The position numbers and the translations under genes are program-made. DNA of 23,123 nt from CAYLJJ01 sp964384025. Lineage in GTDB: Bacteria > Myxococcota_A > Bradymonadia > UBA7976 > UBA1532. The notes under the pieces were generated by a model that made no database searches, had not been told where the DNA came from, and saw only the letters and a list, made by a program, of their open reading frames with translations. The stretch's first letter is position 1; every line of letters begins with the position of its first letter. Below are positions 7,887-15,835 of the stretch, one piece after another. The DNA is taken from positions 1 to 23,123 of the forward strand of contig CAYLJJ010000096.1 in NCBI GenBank assembly GCA_964384025.1. Reading direction: 5' to 3'.

Positions 7887-7911
7887 ATAAAACTATATTC
7901 TCCAGAAATAG
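7887..7911 (-). terminator. Weak terminator-like hairpin after the hybrid kinase gene
   Basis: On the minus strand the sequence CTATTTC-TGGA-GAATATAG can form a seven-pair stem with one bulged base and a tetraloop, followed directly by TTTTAT. It lies about 50 bases past the kinase stop codon and before the KamA-like gene. The stem is AT-rich and therefore weak. Confidence 0.3.
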
Positions 7912-7959
7912 CTGTTTTAAATAACGCGGAAGGTTGTTCTGAGTATTTATAAATATAGG

Positions 7960-10900
7960 TTATTGTTTAATACTCTGTATCTTGCCAATAATTTCATTAA
8001 TTGCCATGATTCTCACTGGCTTGCTTAAATAGTCATCCATACCAGCATCAATGCATTTTTTCCTGTCTCCCTTCATTGCATTAGCAGTCATTGCGACGAT
8101 AAACACACGTCTACTGCCGGACTTATGCATACTCTCAAATTCTCTAATTTTCTTAGTTGCTGTAATCCCATCCATTTTTGGCATCATTATATCCATAAGC
8201 ACTATATCAAATTCGTGTTTTAATGCTGCATCAACCCCAAGCACTCCGTTCTCTGCTACTGTAACATGATGGCCTTGCTTCTCAAGAAGCCGAGTTGTAA
8301 ACTTTATATTTACTGGGTTGTCTTCTACAAGCAGAATTTTCAAGATATCACGAACATCAGCTACTTTTTCATGATCATTAACTTGAATTTCTCTACATCG
8401 CTCAGAATTGATGTTCTTGCCTAAAGCGAAAGGAAGTTCAAAGGAAAATGTGCTTCCTTCCCCCTCTTTGCTGCTCATTTTGAGCATAGTACCTCCCTGA
8501 AGAGCAATTAGTTGGTTTGATATTGCCAATCCAAGGCCTGTACCACCAAAATTTCTGGTAATTGATCCATCAGCTTGGGTAAATGCTTCGAAAATATCGG
8601 CTTGTTTTTCTCTAATTATGCCAATACCTGTATCTTTTACTGAAAAATTAAGAGTAATTTGGTCATCAGTTTTCTCTTCTATTCTGACAATAAGACTTAC
8701 TTGTCCTTTAAACGTAAATTTGATGGCATTACCGATGAGGTTTGTCAAAATCTGCTGAAGACGAGCTGGATCACCGATTAAATTTCGGCAAACAGATGGA
8801 ATAGTCTGAATAAATTTCAGCTTTTTATTGTCAGCCATCACTTGATTAATAGACACTACCTTCATAATAAGATCTTGAAGATTAAATTCAATTTTATCTA
8901 TCTGTAGCTTTCTTGCTTCAATCTTAGAAAAATCGAGGATGTCATTTATCAGACGGAGAAGAGTATCGCAACCATGGCTGACAGCAAGTATATACTCATG
9001 TTGTTCGTCAGTAAGTTCGGTCCTAAGAGCCATTTCTGTAAAACCGACGATAGCATTCATTGGTGTTCGAATTTCGTGGCTCATATTAGCCAAAAACTCA
9101 TCTTTAGCCTTGCTGGCAGCCTCAGCCAACTCTTTTGCTTCTCTTAATGCTACTTCTGACTCCTTTCGATCACTAATATCACGTCCTTCAGGGATTACAT
9201 ATTGCACAACTCCATTTTCATCAAATATTGGATGCATGCTGAACTCAATCCACATCAATGAACCATCTGCAATACGAATCTGGACATCATGTACCAAAGT
9301 CTTCCCTAAAGCACACTGTTTGATGTCATTGATAACCGTATTTCTGACATCATCAGAGTGCGTCCACCATGATGCGTCGAAAAAATTCTTCCCTATCACA
9401 TCTTTTAGTTTTAATCCACCTACTTTAAGTGGGGTATTGTTGACAAAGATAACATTCCCGCTTGGATTTAGAACCGCAACAAAGGTAACCATATCATTGA
9501 GCAATTGTTCCTGGAACCTCTCTTTTTTGCGCAATTTTTCTTCTGAATGTTTATGCTTAGAGAGCATCCTTTCGGCATTTAAAGTCATTTCATTGGCGAT
9601 AGAAATTGCTTTTTCAAGTTGTTTATTTGTTTTAATTAATTCTGTTTTAGCTTGTTGTTGCTCTGTCACATTGCGGAAAATTCCCATCACACTCGTCTTA
9701 TCTTGTGAATTCTCAACAGGTGCTACAATAATATCAAATATTTTGTCATCAAAAACTATTGCGTGATAGTGCATAACTATGTCTTCTCCAATTGCCCCTT
9801 TTAATTGGCAAAAAGAAAATGGGACATCCAGCTCGGCCAAAGATTTATGGCATTTTTGGCCATCTGAATCTCCAAACCACTTTCTAAATGGGCTGTTCGT
9901 ATCGAGAATTCGACAGTCTTCATCTATAACGAGGAGGCCCATATCCATATTCTCAATTGCAGCAAAATAATGCTGCAATTGCCTCTGACTTTTTAAAACA
10001 ACTTGTTGTTGTTCGCTAATTTTCTGGTCTGTCTGCTGTAGAATTACATAAAGCATGAAAAACAGCATTATTAATAGGGCAATTATTATTACAATTGCTA
10101 TTGAAAGCTGTTTCGCAGCAAATTTTGCCGTTTTAGATATATCAAGGAATATAAACAGGTGCCCGACCTTTTTTCCAGAAACATCTTTAAGGACAGTGCT
10201 TTGTAAATACCATGATTTATCATTAAATCTGAATTTCGATATCGCTTCTTGGCGTAGATCTTCTGATATCGAGATAAGATCCTCCCATTCAATGGGGAAA
10301 AGCGGAAATGAGCTATAGATAAGCACATTATTTGGAAATTGGTCCCAATCCGCCACTTTTCCGAGCATTAACATTCCGTTTTCCCACTGGGACCGACCCA
10401 ATTCTTTTTTATGAATAGTCACTACCAATTCAATGCCATATTGATTATGTATATTTGCTAAAATTTCTTCAATTTCTTTCCCAAGTTCAAGATAACCGAT
10501 ATGATGGGCGCCGATGAAAACCGGTATGACTGTCCGAAGCGTAAAGGTTCCTAGGATGCCTAGCTCAATACCTGATGATACTTTTTTAGTACTTTTTGAC
10601 TTGATTGCTGTAAATCTATCAATCAAATCTCCATGTTTATCTGGTTTATGTACTCTTAAGAGATTTATTAGCTCGGTATTGTGAAAATAAAAATGGGTAA
10701 TATTATAATTTTCGTTCAGCCGCTCGAAAATATTAATAGATTTTCTAAATAAGGTGTCCCTATCTTGCCTTCTAAGTGCGTCAATAATCTCAGTATCTTG
10801 CAAAATTATTGTCCCAAGCGTGGAAAATACTCGAGATTGCTCGATTAATGACTCATAGAATCTCTCTTTAGTATACCCTAATAGTTGTCGACTTGGCCGC

Positions 10901-11046
10901 TGTAGTTCAGATTTATATATTTTGGTTAGAACTATGCTTACGCCAATAGCAATTAATAGTAAAATACAGGTCAATGGAATCAGCAACCGGCGTTGCACTG
11001 GTCTAGTAAAAATCTGTTTAACGTCCATGTTTTGCGATTTTTCCAT
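7960..11046 (-). CDS. Hybrid sensor histidine kinase (dCache-PAS-PAS-HisKA-HATPase-REC)
   Basis: This is a 1028-residue inner-membrane sensor. A membrane helix at about 20-41 and a second at about 313-337 bracket a periplasmic domain of about 270 residues. That domain resembles the double-Cache type found in Geobacter-like sensors (LLRVHKPDKHGD at 129-140, IGYLELGKEIEEIL at 183-196). Two PAS regions follow (about 355-462 and 510-628). The HisKA box has phospho-acceptor His657 (SHEIRTP), the ATPase N box is near Asn773, and the G boxes are DTGIGI (805-810) and GTGLGL (835-840). The C-terminal receiver has LLVEDN, phospho-acceptor Asp952 and Lys1009. All catalytic residues are present. The ATG has AGGAG about eight bases upstream. 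No partner regulator is adjacent. The gene is strikingly AT-rich compared with both neighbours, which suggests horizontal acquisition. The ligand is unknown. Confidence 0.92.
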   Translation of the reverse strand: MEKSQNMDVKQIFTRPVQRRLLIPLTCILLLIAIGVSIVLTKIYKSELQRPSRQLLGYTKERFYESLIEQSRVFSTLGTIILQDTEIIDALRRQDRDTLFRKSINIFERLNENYNITHFYFHNTELINLLRVHKPDKHGDLIDRFTAIKSKSTKKVSSGIELGILGTFTLRTVIPVFIGAHHIGYLELGKEIEEILANIHNQYGIELVVTIHKKELGRSQWENGMLMLGKVADWDQFPNNVLIYSSFPLFPIEWEDLISISEDLRQEAISKFRFNDKSWYLQSTVLKDVSGKKVGHLFIFLDISKTAKFAAKQLSIAIVIIIALLIMLFFMLYVILQQTDQKISEQQQVVLKSQRQLQHYFAAIENMDMGLLVIDEDCRILDTNSPFRKWFGDSDGQKCHKSLAELDVPFSFCQLKGAIGEDIVMHYHAIVFDDKIFDIIVAPVENSQDKTSVMGIFRNVTEQQQAKTELIKTNKQLEKAISIANEMTLNAERMLSKHKHSEEKLRKKERFQEQLLNDMVTFVAVLNPSGNVIFVNNTPLKVGGLKLKDVIGKNFFDASWWTHSDDVRNTVINDIKQCALGKTLVHDVQIRIADGSLMWIEFSMHPIFDENGVVQYVIPEGRDISDRKESEVALREAKELAEAASKAKDEFLANMSHEIRTPMNAIVGFTEMALRTELTDEQHEYILAVSHGCDTLLRLINDILDFSKIEARKLQIDKIEFNLQDLIMKVVSINQVMADNKKLKFIQTIPSVCRNLIGDPARLQQILTNLIGNAIKFTFKGQVSLIVRIEEKTDDQITLNFSVKDTGIGIIREKQADIFEAFTQADGSITRNFGGTGLGLAISNQLIALQGGTMLKMSSKEGEGSTFSFELPFALGKNINSERCREIQVNDHEKVADVRDILKILLVEDNPVNIKFTTRLLEKQGHHVTVAENGVLGVDAALKHEFDIVLMDIMMPKMDGITATKKIREFESMHKSGSRRVFIVAMTANAMKGDRKKCIDAGMDDYLSKPVRIMAINEIIGKIQSIKQ

Positions 11047-11474
11047 GCTTATTGCTCCTGATAGATTGCCTGAGGATAGATATTTTTTTCACGAAGGTTA
11101 ATAACCCAAAAAACAACCATAGTCCACTTGCGTGACCGCGCATCGAAGGGGATACAGTAAAGTGAGGTGATCTCGATGCTTTTTTACTGTTCCCTTGAGA
11201 CACAACGCGACGACAACTCCATATTGTGCAGAGACCTGTATTGTCGACACAGGAGAGCGAGATGATTAGAGCGCCATGAGGAACTAGATTTTAGGATCAC
11301 CAACAGGTTGTATTTTTTACTGGAGCGGGCATATCAACCGAGAGCAATCTCCCCACCCATCAAAACAGCGACGGCGTTTGTGAAGAGTTGAGAGTACACG
11401 CATTGCGTCTGTCGAGAACCTCAATGGTTGAAGAAGATCTACCCTGCTCGGATCCATAAAACCAAAGCGCCAGT
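11047..11474. other. 428-nt spacer without a recognised gene
   Basis: The left end (to about 11,110) shares the AT-rich character of the kinase gene and should hold its promoter, but I find no convincing -35/-10 pair. The rest is closer to the surrounding base composition. It contains one inverted repeat (11154-11190). Short open frames in it have no ribosome site or family character. I see no tRNA or other recognisable RNA. Confidence 0.5.
11154..11190. repeat. Inverted repeat ACAGTAAA...TTTACTGT upstream of the kinase gene
   Basis: Eight-base perfect arms (11154-11161 and 11183-11190) are separated by 21 bases. The loop has a small internal GAG/CTC pairing. It sits about 110 bases upstream of the kinase start. 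It could be a transcription terminator stem, a protein-binding site or a scar of an insertion. Its role is not determinable. Confidence 0.35.
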
Positions 11475-12869
11475 TCAACGATTGGGGAGGTTGATCTCGT
11501 GCTTCTTAAGCAGGCGGTAGACGTGGCGGCGGTCGATGCCTGCATCCTGAGCCACCTTGGTGACGTTCATCTTATGGCGTTTGAGTAGGGCGATAAGATA
11601 GCCCCGCTCAAACTCCGTGACCATATGCTCCTTGGCGGCCTTGAGACCCTGAGGCGCTCGAGAACTCTCTAGAGTTTGAACCGCTTTGAAATGCCCTGGA
11701 AGATCCTCGCTGATGATCTGTTGTTGCTCTCCAAAGGCCGCCGCTCGCTCCACAACATTACGCAGTTCCCTCACATTTCCGGGCCAGTCATAGGCGCGCA
11801 TTAACCGTAGAGTGCTCTCAGAGAAACTGCGACTCCCTGCATCCAGCTCTCCTAAGAAGTGCCGACAGAGAGGCTCTAAATCCTCTAAGCGTTCATGGAG
11901 CGGAGGCAGAATGACGAGAGCTTTGGCCAAACGATAATAGAGGTCTTGTCGAAAAAGCCCCATCTCTACCAGTTGAAAGAGCTGCTTATTGGTGGCAGCC
12001 AGGACGCGGATGTCGATCTTAAAGCTGCGCTCTCCTCCCACTCGACGGATCTCACCATTCTCCAAAGCACGGAGAAACTTGGGTTGAAGTTTTAGGGGCA
12101 GTTCTCCCAACTCATCGAAGAAGATCGTTCCCCCCTCAGCGCGCTCAAAAACCCCACGATGGCTGCGGATCGCCCCTGAGAAGGCGCCCTTCTCATGACC
12201 AAAGAGTTCTGACTCTAGGAGGCTCTCAGGGAAAGCAGAACAATCAAAGATCTCCAAGGGCTTTTTAGCGCGGCGAGAACCCTGATGAAGAGCGCGCGCC
12301 ACCAACTCCTTGCCGGTGCCAGTCTCTCCCTCGATCACTACAGAGAGATCACTGGGCGCCAGCTTATCGATGATGCCGTAGACCTCCTGCATCCGCCTAG
12401 AGCCCCCGATCAGCTCACAGTAACGATCACGATGGATCGGCTCAACCTGTACAGCCTCGACGCTGGGCTGAAAACGGAAGCATGAGTTCCCCAGACTCAC
12501 CTCACAGCCTGAATAGAGCCAAACCTCTCGGATTCGGAGATCTGCGACATAGGTTCCATTGGTGGAGCTGTGATCAACTAAGAGGTATTCCTCTCCTATT
12601 CGCCGAATTTCACAATGAAAGCGACTGACAGTATTATCCTCCAATTGAAGATCATTCCGCTCATCGTTACCGATGCGGATGATGGGTTTGGAGAGCTTGT
12701 TTTCTTGTCCTAGACTGGGGCCCTCGATTACGACAAGCTTGCACTGTTCAATGTGGAGTTGACCGCTCAAATTGACCTGAACGGTACCCCCTCTGTCGCT
12801 GTCGTAGCACATCTCTCCGGGGGCTAGGGTCTTATCAGGAGCTTGAGCCATGGCCGCAATGTACATCAC
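11475..12869 (-). CDS. FHA-domain sigma54-dependent transcriptional activator
   Basis: An N-terminal FHA domain (about 60-135; IRIGNDERNDLQL, SRFHCEI, SSTNGTYV) reads phosphothreonine, so the input is probably a Ser/Thr kinase rather than a two-component receiver. The central AAA+ domain (about 150-385) has Walker A GETGTGKE (181-188), Walker B TIFFDELGE and the DWPGNVREL segment. A Fis-type helix-turn-helix closes the protein (about 415-460; MNVTKVAQDAGIDRRHVYRLLKK). The loop that engages sigma54 reads GAFSGA (228-233) rather than GAFTGA, a conservative Thr-to-Ser change. This architecture is abundant in Myxococcota. The start is unclear: GTG 12869, ATG 12866 and ATG 12851 are all in frame ahead of the FHA domain. 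The gene is divergent from dapD. No -24/-12 target promoter was found nearby. Confidence 0.92.
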   Translation of the reverse strand: MMYIAAMAQAPDKTLAPGEMCYDSDRGGTVQVNLSGQLHIEQCKLVVIEGPSLGQENKLSKPIIRIGNDERNDLQLEDNTVSRFHCEIRRIGEEYLLVDHSSTNGTYVADLRIREVWLYSGCEVSLGNSCFRFQPSVEAVQVEPIHRDRYCELIGGSRRMQEVYGIIDKLAPSDLSVVIEGETGTGKELVARALHQGSRRAKKPLEIFDCSAFPESLLESELFGHEKGAFSGAIRSHRGVFERAEGGTIFFDELGELPLKLQPKFLRALENGEIRRVGGERSFKIDIRVLAATNKQLFQLVEMGLFRQDLYYRLAKALVILPPLHERLEDLEPLCRHFLGELDAGSRSFSESTLRLMRAYDWPGNVRELRNVVERAAAFGEQQQIISEDLPGHFKAVQTLESSRAPQGLKAAKEHMVTEFERGYLIALLKRHKMNVTKVAQDAGIDRRHVYRLLKKHEINLPNR

Positions 12870-13155
12870 TCCAGGGAGGGGATCGAAGCTGATTTTTTGA
12901 AGAGCCGCGCTCCACTGTCAGGAGCAGAGAGATCGATCTTTTGTGGAAGCCTTTCCTCTATCCTGCTAAAACTTTACAGCTTTTCTGAGGGGTCACATGC
13001 TGTGATTCATACTTTCATCCATGCAAGAGTTAGCTTTTACTGGTCCTGACACTATCCAGGAAATCCAGCTCATCTATCAGAACGGTCAAGCAGGTTGTCC
13101 TCTGGCTTGCTAAACTCCCACCCCATCTTCAATAAGCCCTGAGACTGGAGGAGAG

Positions 13156-13965
13156 ATGCAGAGGAGTAGTCTTATCCAACGCGCCTTCGCTGATCCCGAG
13201 CGCCTCGATAAGCTGAGCCGTGAGGCGGTGATCCAGACCATCGCCGATCTAGACGCTGGACATCTACGAGTGGCGGAGCCTGAAGAGGGAGGTTGGCGAG
13301 TCCATGAGTGGATCAAGAAAGCGATTCTGCTGGCCTTTCGTCTGGCTGAGATGGAGGTGATGGAGGCGGGACCTCTTGAGTTTTATGACAAGCTGCCCCC
13401 CAAGCGAGGCTTAAAAGCCGCTGGAGTGCGAGTGGTCCCCCCTGGAGTCGCCCGCTACGGCAGCTTCCTAGAGCCGGGTGTGATCCTGATGCCTGGCTAT
13501 GTCAATATTGGTGCTCGGGTAGGCGCGGGCAGCTTGGTGGATACCTGGGCGACCGTAGGCTCCTGCGCACAGATCGGCAGAGGTGTGCATCTCTCTGGAG
13601 GGGTAGGCATCGGTGGCGTCTTAGAGCCCCCCTCAGCTCAACCTGTGATCATTGAAGATGGTGCCTTTATCGGCTCTCGTGCGGTGATCGTCGAGGGGGT
13701 TCGAGTGGGACAAGAGGCGGTCTTGGGGGCCAATGTTGTCCTCACCGCCAGCACCCCCATCATCGATGTCAGTGGCCCTGAGGAGAGGATCCTTCGGGGA
13801 GCTATCCCCCCTCGTGCGGTGGTGATCCCAGGTGTGCGTCCTAAGCAGTTTCCAGCGGGTATCTACCATCTGCCCTGCGCCCTGATCATTGGGCAACGCC
13901 AGGAGAGCACCGATCGCAAAACCTCTCTCAACGCCGCACTTCGAGAGTTCCAGGTGCCGCTCTAG
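13156..13965 (+). CDS. dapD: 2,3,4,5-tetrahydropyridine-2,6-dicarboxylate N-succinyltransferase
   Basis: DapD transfers succinyl from succinyl-CoA to tetrahydrodipicolinate in the succinylase branch of diaminopimelate/lysine synthesis, in the cytoplasm. The 269-residue length is normal. An N-terminal helical domain (VHEWIKKAILLAFRL) precedes a left-handed beta-helix of hexapeptide repeats. The highly conserved core YVNIGARVGAGSLVDTWATV, GSCAQIGRGVHLSGGVGIGGV, LEPPSAQPVIIEDGAFIG is intact. The ATG is preceded by GGAGGAG. The gene stands alone on this strand; no other dap gene is present. Its TAG shares the tetramer CTAG with the stop of the convergent DUF58 gene. The 286-nt upstream gap shared with the sigma54 activator shows no convincing promoter by eye. 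Confidence 0.95.
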   Translation: MQRSSLIQRAFADPERLDKLSREAVIQTIADLDAGHLRVAEPEEGGWRVHEWIKKAILLAFRLAEMEVMEAGPLEFYDKLPPKRGLKAAGVRVVPPGVARYGSFLEPGVILMPGYVNIGARVGAGSLVDTWATVGSCAQIGRGVHLSGGVGIGGVLEPPSAQPVIIEDGAFIGSRAVIVEGVRVGQEAVLGANVVLTASTPIIDVSGPEERILRGAIPPRAVVIPGVRPKQFPAGIYHLPCALIIGQRQESTDRKTSLNAALREFQVPL

Positions 13966-14831
13966 GCTCTCAATGCGCGCCCTAGAGCTTCCTCTACTGG
14001 CTCCTCAGTCAGCACACGCTGATAAGCGATCCCGGCTCCTAAGAGGCCCTGACGCAGCTCCTCACAGAAGCCTTGAATCTCCAGGCGATATTGCTGCGCG
14101 AGGGCACGGGGATCTCCTAAGAGTTGATCATCAGACTCCATCTCCTCAAAGAGAATGGGATCCTTAAAGGGGAAGCTCCACTCATCGGGATCGAGGATCT
14201 GGAAGACCGAGAGGAGGTGTCGTCGTCGTCGAAGTTGCCGCGCCACCGCCTTCAAACGCCCGCTAAAATCCATACAATCGGAGATCAAGATCAGGAGGCT
14301 GCGTCCAGAGGCCATCTCAGCTGCTCCCTGAAGGGCCTTGACCACATCGGTCTCTCCCTCCGCCTGAGCCTCTTCCATCACCCGCAGCAGATTCCAGAGG
14401 TGATCTCTTCGTGCTCGAGGGGGCAGGTAACGCCGCCTTTGGGCACCAAAGGTCATCAGCCCCACAGCATCTCCCTGTCTCAACAGCAGAAAAGCCAAGC
14501 CTGCGGCGAGGCGGGCGGCGTAGTCCAGCTTGCTGGGAGCCTCGCCATAGCCCATCGAGCCAGAGCAGTCTAAGAGGATCAGGGTTCTTAAGTTGGTCTC
14601 ATCCTCGAACTCCTTGATATAAAAGCGATCTGTCTTGGCAAAAGCCCTCCAGTCGATGCGGCGGATCTCATCTCCAGGACAGTACTCTCGATGTTGAGCA
14701 AACTCTACGCTGGCGCCTTGATGAGGGCTGCGATGCTGCCCTGTGAGGCTCCCCTCCATACGTTGTCGAGGTTTAAAGCTCATTCCGGCGATGCGAGCCA
14801 GGAACTCCGGCTCTAGAAGGCCCCGGCTCAT
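13962..14831 (-). CDS. DUF58 protein with vWA-like fold
   Basis: The 289-residue protein has the DUF58 signature: GQHRSPHQGASVEFAQHREY, CPGDEIRRIDWRAFAKTDR and YIKEFEDETN (residues 31-80). A metal-ion-dependent adhesion motif DCSGSM follows at 88-93, typical of the vWA-like fold. DUF58 proteins are nearly always encoded directly after a MoxR ATPase and are thought to be its client or partner in assembling envelope or metal-loaded complexes. The exact role is unknown. There is no membrane segment. It is the last gene of the cluster; its ATG overlaps the MoxR stop (ATGA, 14828-14831). The Bat-type vWA membrane proteins that often follow are absent, because dapD converges immediately. Confidence 0.93.
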   Translation of the reverse strand: MSRGLLEPEFLARIAGMSFKPRQRMEGSLTGQHRSPHQGASVEFAQHREYCPGDEIRRIDWRAFAKTDRFYIKEFEDETNLRTLILLDCSGSMGYGEAPSKLDYAARLAAGLAFLLLRQGDAVGLMTFGAQRRRYLPPRARRDHLWNLLRVMEEAQAEGETDVVKALQGAAEMASGRSLLILISDCMDFSGRLKAVARQLRRRRHLLSVFQILDPDEWSFPFKDPILFEEMESDDQLLGDPRALAQQYRLEIQGFCEELRQGLLGAGIAYQRVLTEEPVEEALGRALRA

Positions 14832-15835
14832 AGAGGCCGGGGGATGGGCAGAGCCTCTAAGAGACGCTCGACGATCTGAAGGCTGGTTAAGCGCTCTGCC
14901 TCAGCGTGGAAGTTGGTCAGGATTCGGTGAGAGAGCACCGGCTTGGCCAGAGCGCGGATATCCTCTCGGCTGACGCTGAGGCGACCATCCAGGAGCGCCC
15001 GCGCCTTGCCCCCCAAGATCAGATATTGGCTGGCTCTGGGTCCCGCTCCCCAGGCGACAAACTCGCGCACAAAGTCTGGAGAGTCAGGCTCAGGGCGGCT
15101 GGAGCGTACCAGCTTCACGGCATACTCCATCACATGATCAGCCACCAGGACACGGCGAACTTCATCTTGTAAGGCCAGGATGCGCGTTGGGTTGAGGATC
15201 GCTTGAATCTCCTCCTCCTCCAAACCTGTAGTGCGACGCACGATCTCCAGCTCCTCATCGGCCTTAGGATAGCCTACATCGATGAGGAACATAAAGCGGT
15301 CAAGCTGAGCTTCAGGCAGCGGATAGGTGCCCTCCTGCTCAATGGGGTTTTGAGTCGCAAAGACCAGGAAGGGGGGGGGCAGGCTGGAGGTCTCTCCCCC
15401 TGCAGTCACTTGCCCCTCCTGCATCACCTGCAGCAGCGCTGCTTGAGTCTTGGGTGGGGTGCGGTTGATCTCATCGGCGAGGAGGATATTGGCGAAGATG
15501 GGACCCTGCACAAACTTAAATCGCCGCTGCCCTGTAGCGCGATCCTCCTCCAGGATCTGTGTCCCGGTGATGTCGCTGGGCATGAGATCAGGGGTAAACT
15601 GAATGCGACTGAATTTGAGGTCCAGGGCTTTGGCGAGGCTGTTGACCAAGAGAGTTTTAGCCAACCCTGGTACGCCTACAAAGAGGCAATGTCCTCGCGC
15701 GAAGAGGGCGATAAGCAGCTGCTCGATCACCTCCTGCTGTCCAATGATACGCCGCCCAAGCTGCTCTAGGATCAGCTCTTGGGCTCTGTGAGCCTCCTCA
15801 ACTCTCTTTTTCTCTGCCGCTCTGCGTTCTCTCAT
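14828..15835 (-). CDS. MoxR-family AAA+ ATPase
   Basis: The 335-residue AAA+ protein shows Walker A GVPGLAKT (54-61), TPDLMPSDITG, Walker B LLADEINR (118-125), sensor ATQNPIEQEGTYPLPEAQLDRF (160-181) and a C-terminal lid domain. MoxR ATPases act as chaperones for assembly or cofactor loading of partner complexes, usually with DUF58 and vWA proteins. The ATG overlaps the stop of the upstream peptidase-like gene (ATGA, 15832-15835), and its own stop overlaps the DUF58 start. Three consecutive prolines at about 153-155 are encoded by an uninterrupted nine-base homopolymer (G9 at 15371-15379 on the plus strand). The frame is intact across it. Confidence 0.95.
   Translation of the reverse strand: MRERRAAEKKRVEEAHRAQELILEQLGRRIIGQQEVIEQLLIALFARGHCLFVGVPGLAKTLLVNSLAKALDLKFSRIQFTPDLMPSDITGTQILEEDRATGQRRFKFVQGPIFANILLADEINRTPPKTQAALLQVMQEGQVTAGGETSSLPPPFLVFATQNPIEQEGTYPLPEAQLDRFMFLIDVGYPKADEELEIVRRTTGLEEEEIQAILNPTRILALQDEVRRVLVADHVMEYAVKLVRSSRPEPDSPDFVREFVAWGAGPRASQYLILGGKARALLDGRLSVSREDIRALAKPVLSHRILTNFHAEAERLTSLQIVERLLEALPIPRPL

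Noticed and set aside
8939..9766. Plus-strand 275-residue frame opposite the kinase
   Set aside because: It is antisense to the PAS and HisKA regions, Ser-rich, and without a ribosome site. The minus-strand frame carries all kinase motifs.
11018..11203. Minus-strand 61-residue frame just upstream of the kinase
   Set aside because: It overlaps the kinase start, has no ribosome site, and its composition is that of noncoding sequence.
12870..13155. Possible -24/-12 sigma54 promoter in the gap before dapD (TGGCTTGC near 13,100)
   Set aside because: The GG and GC elements lack the required spacing, so it does not meet the sigma54 consensus.
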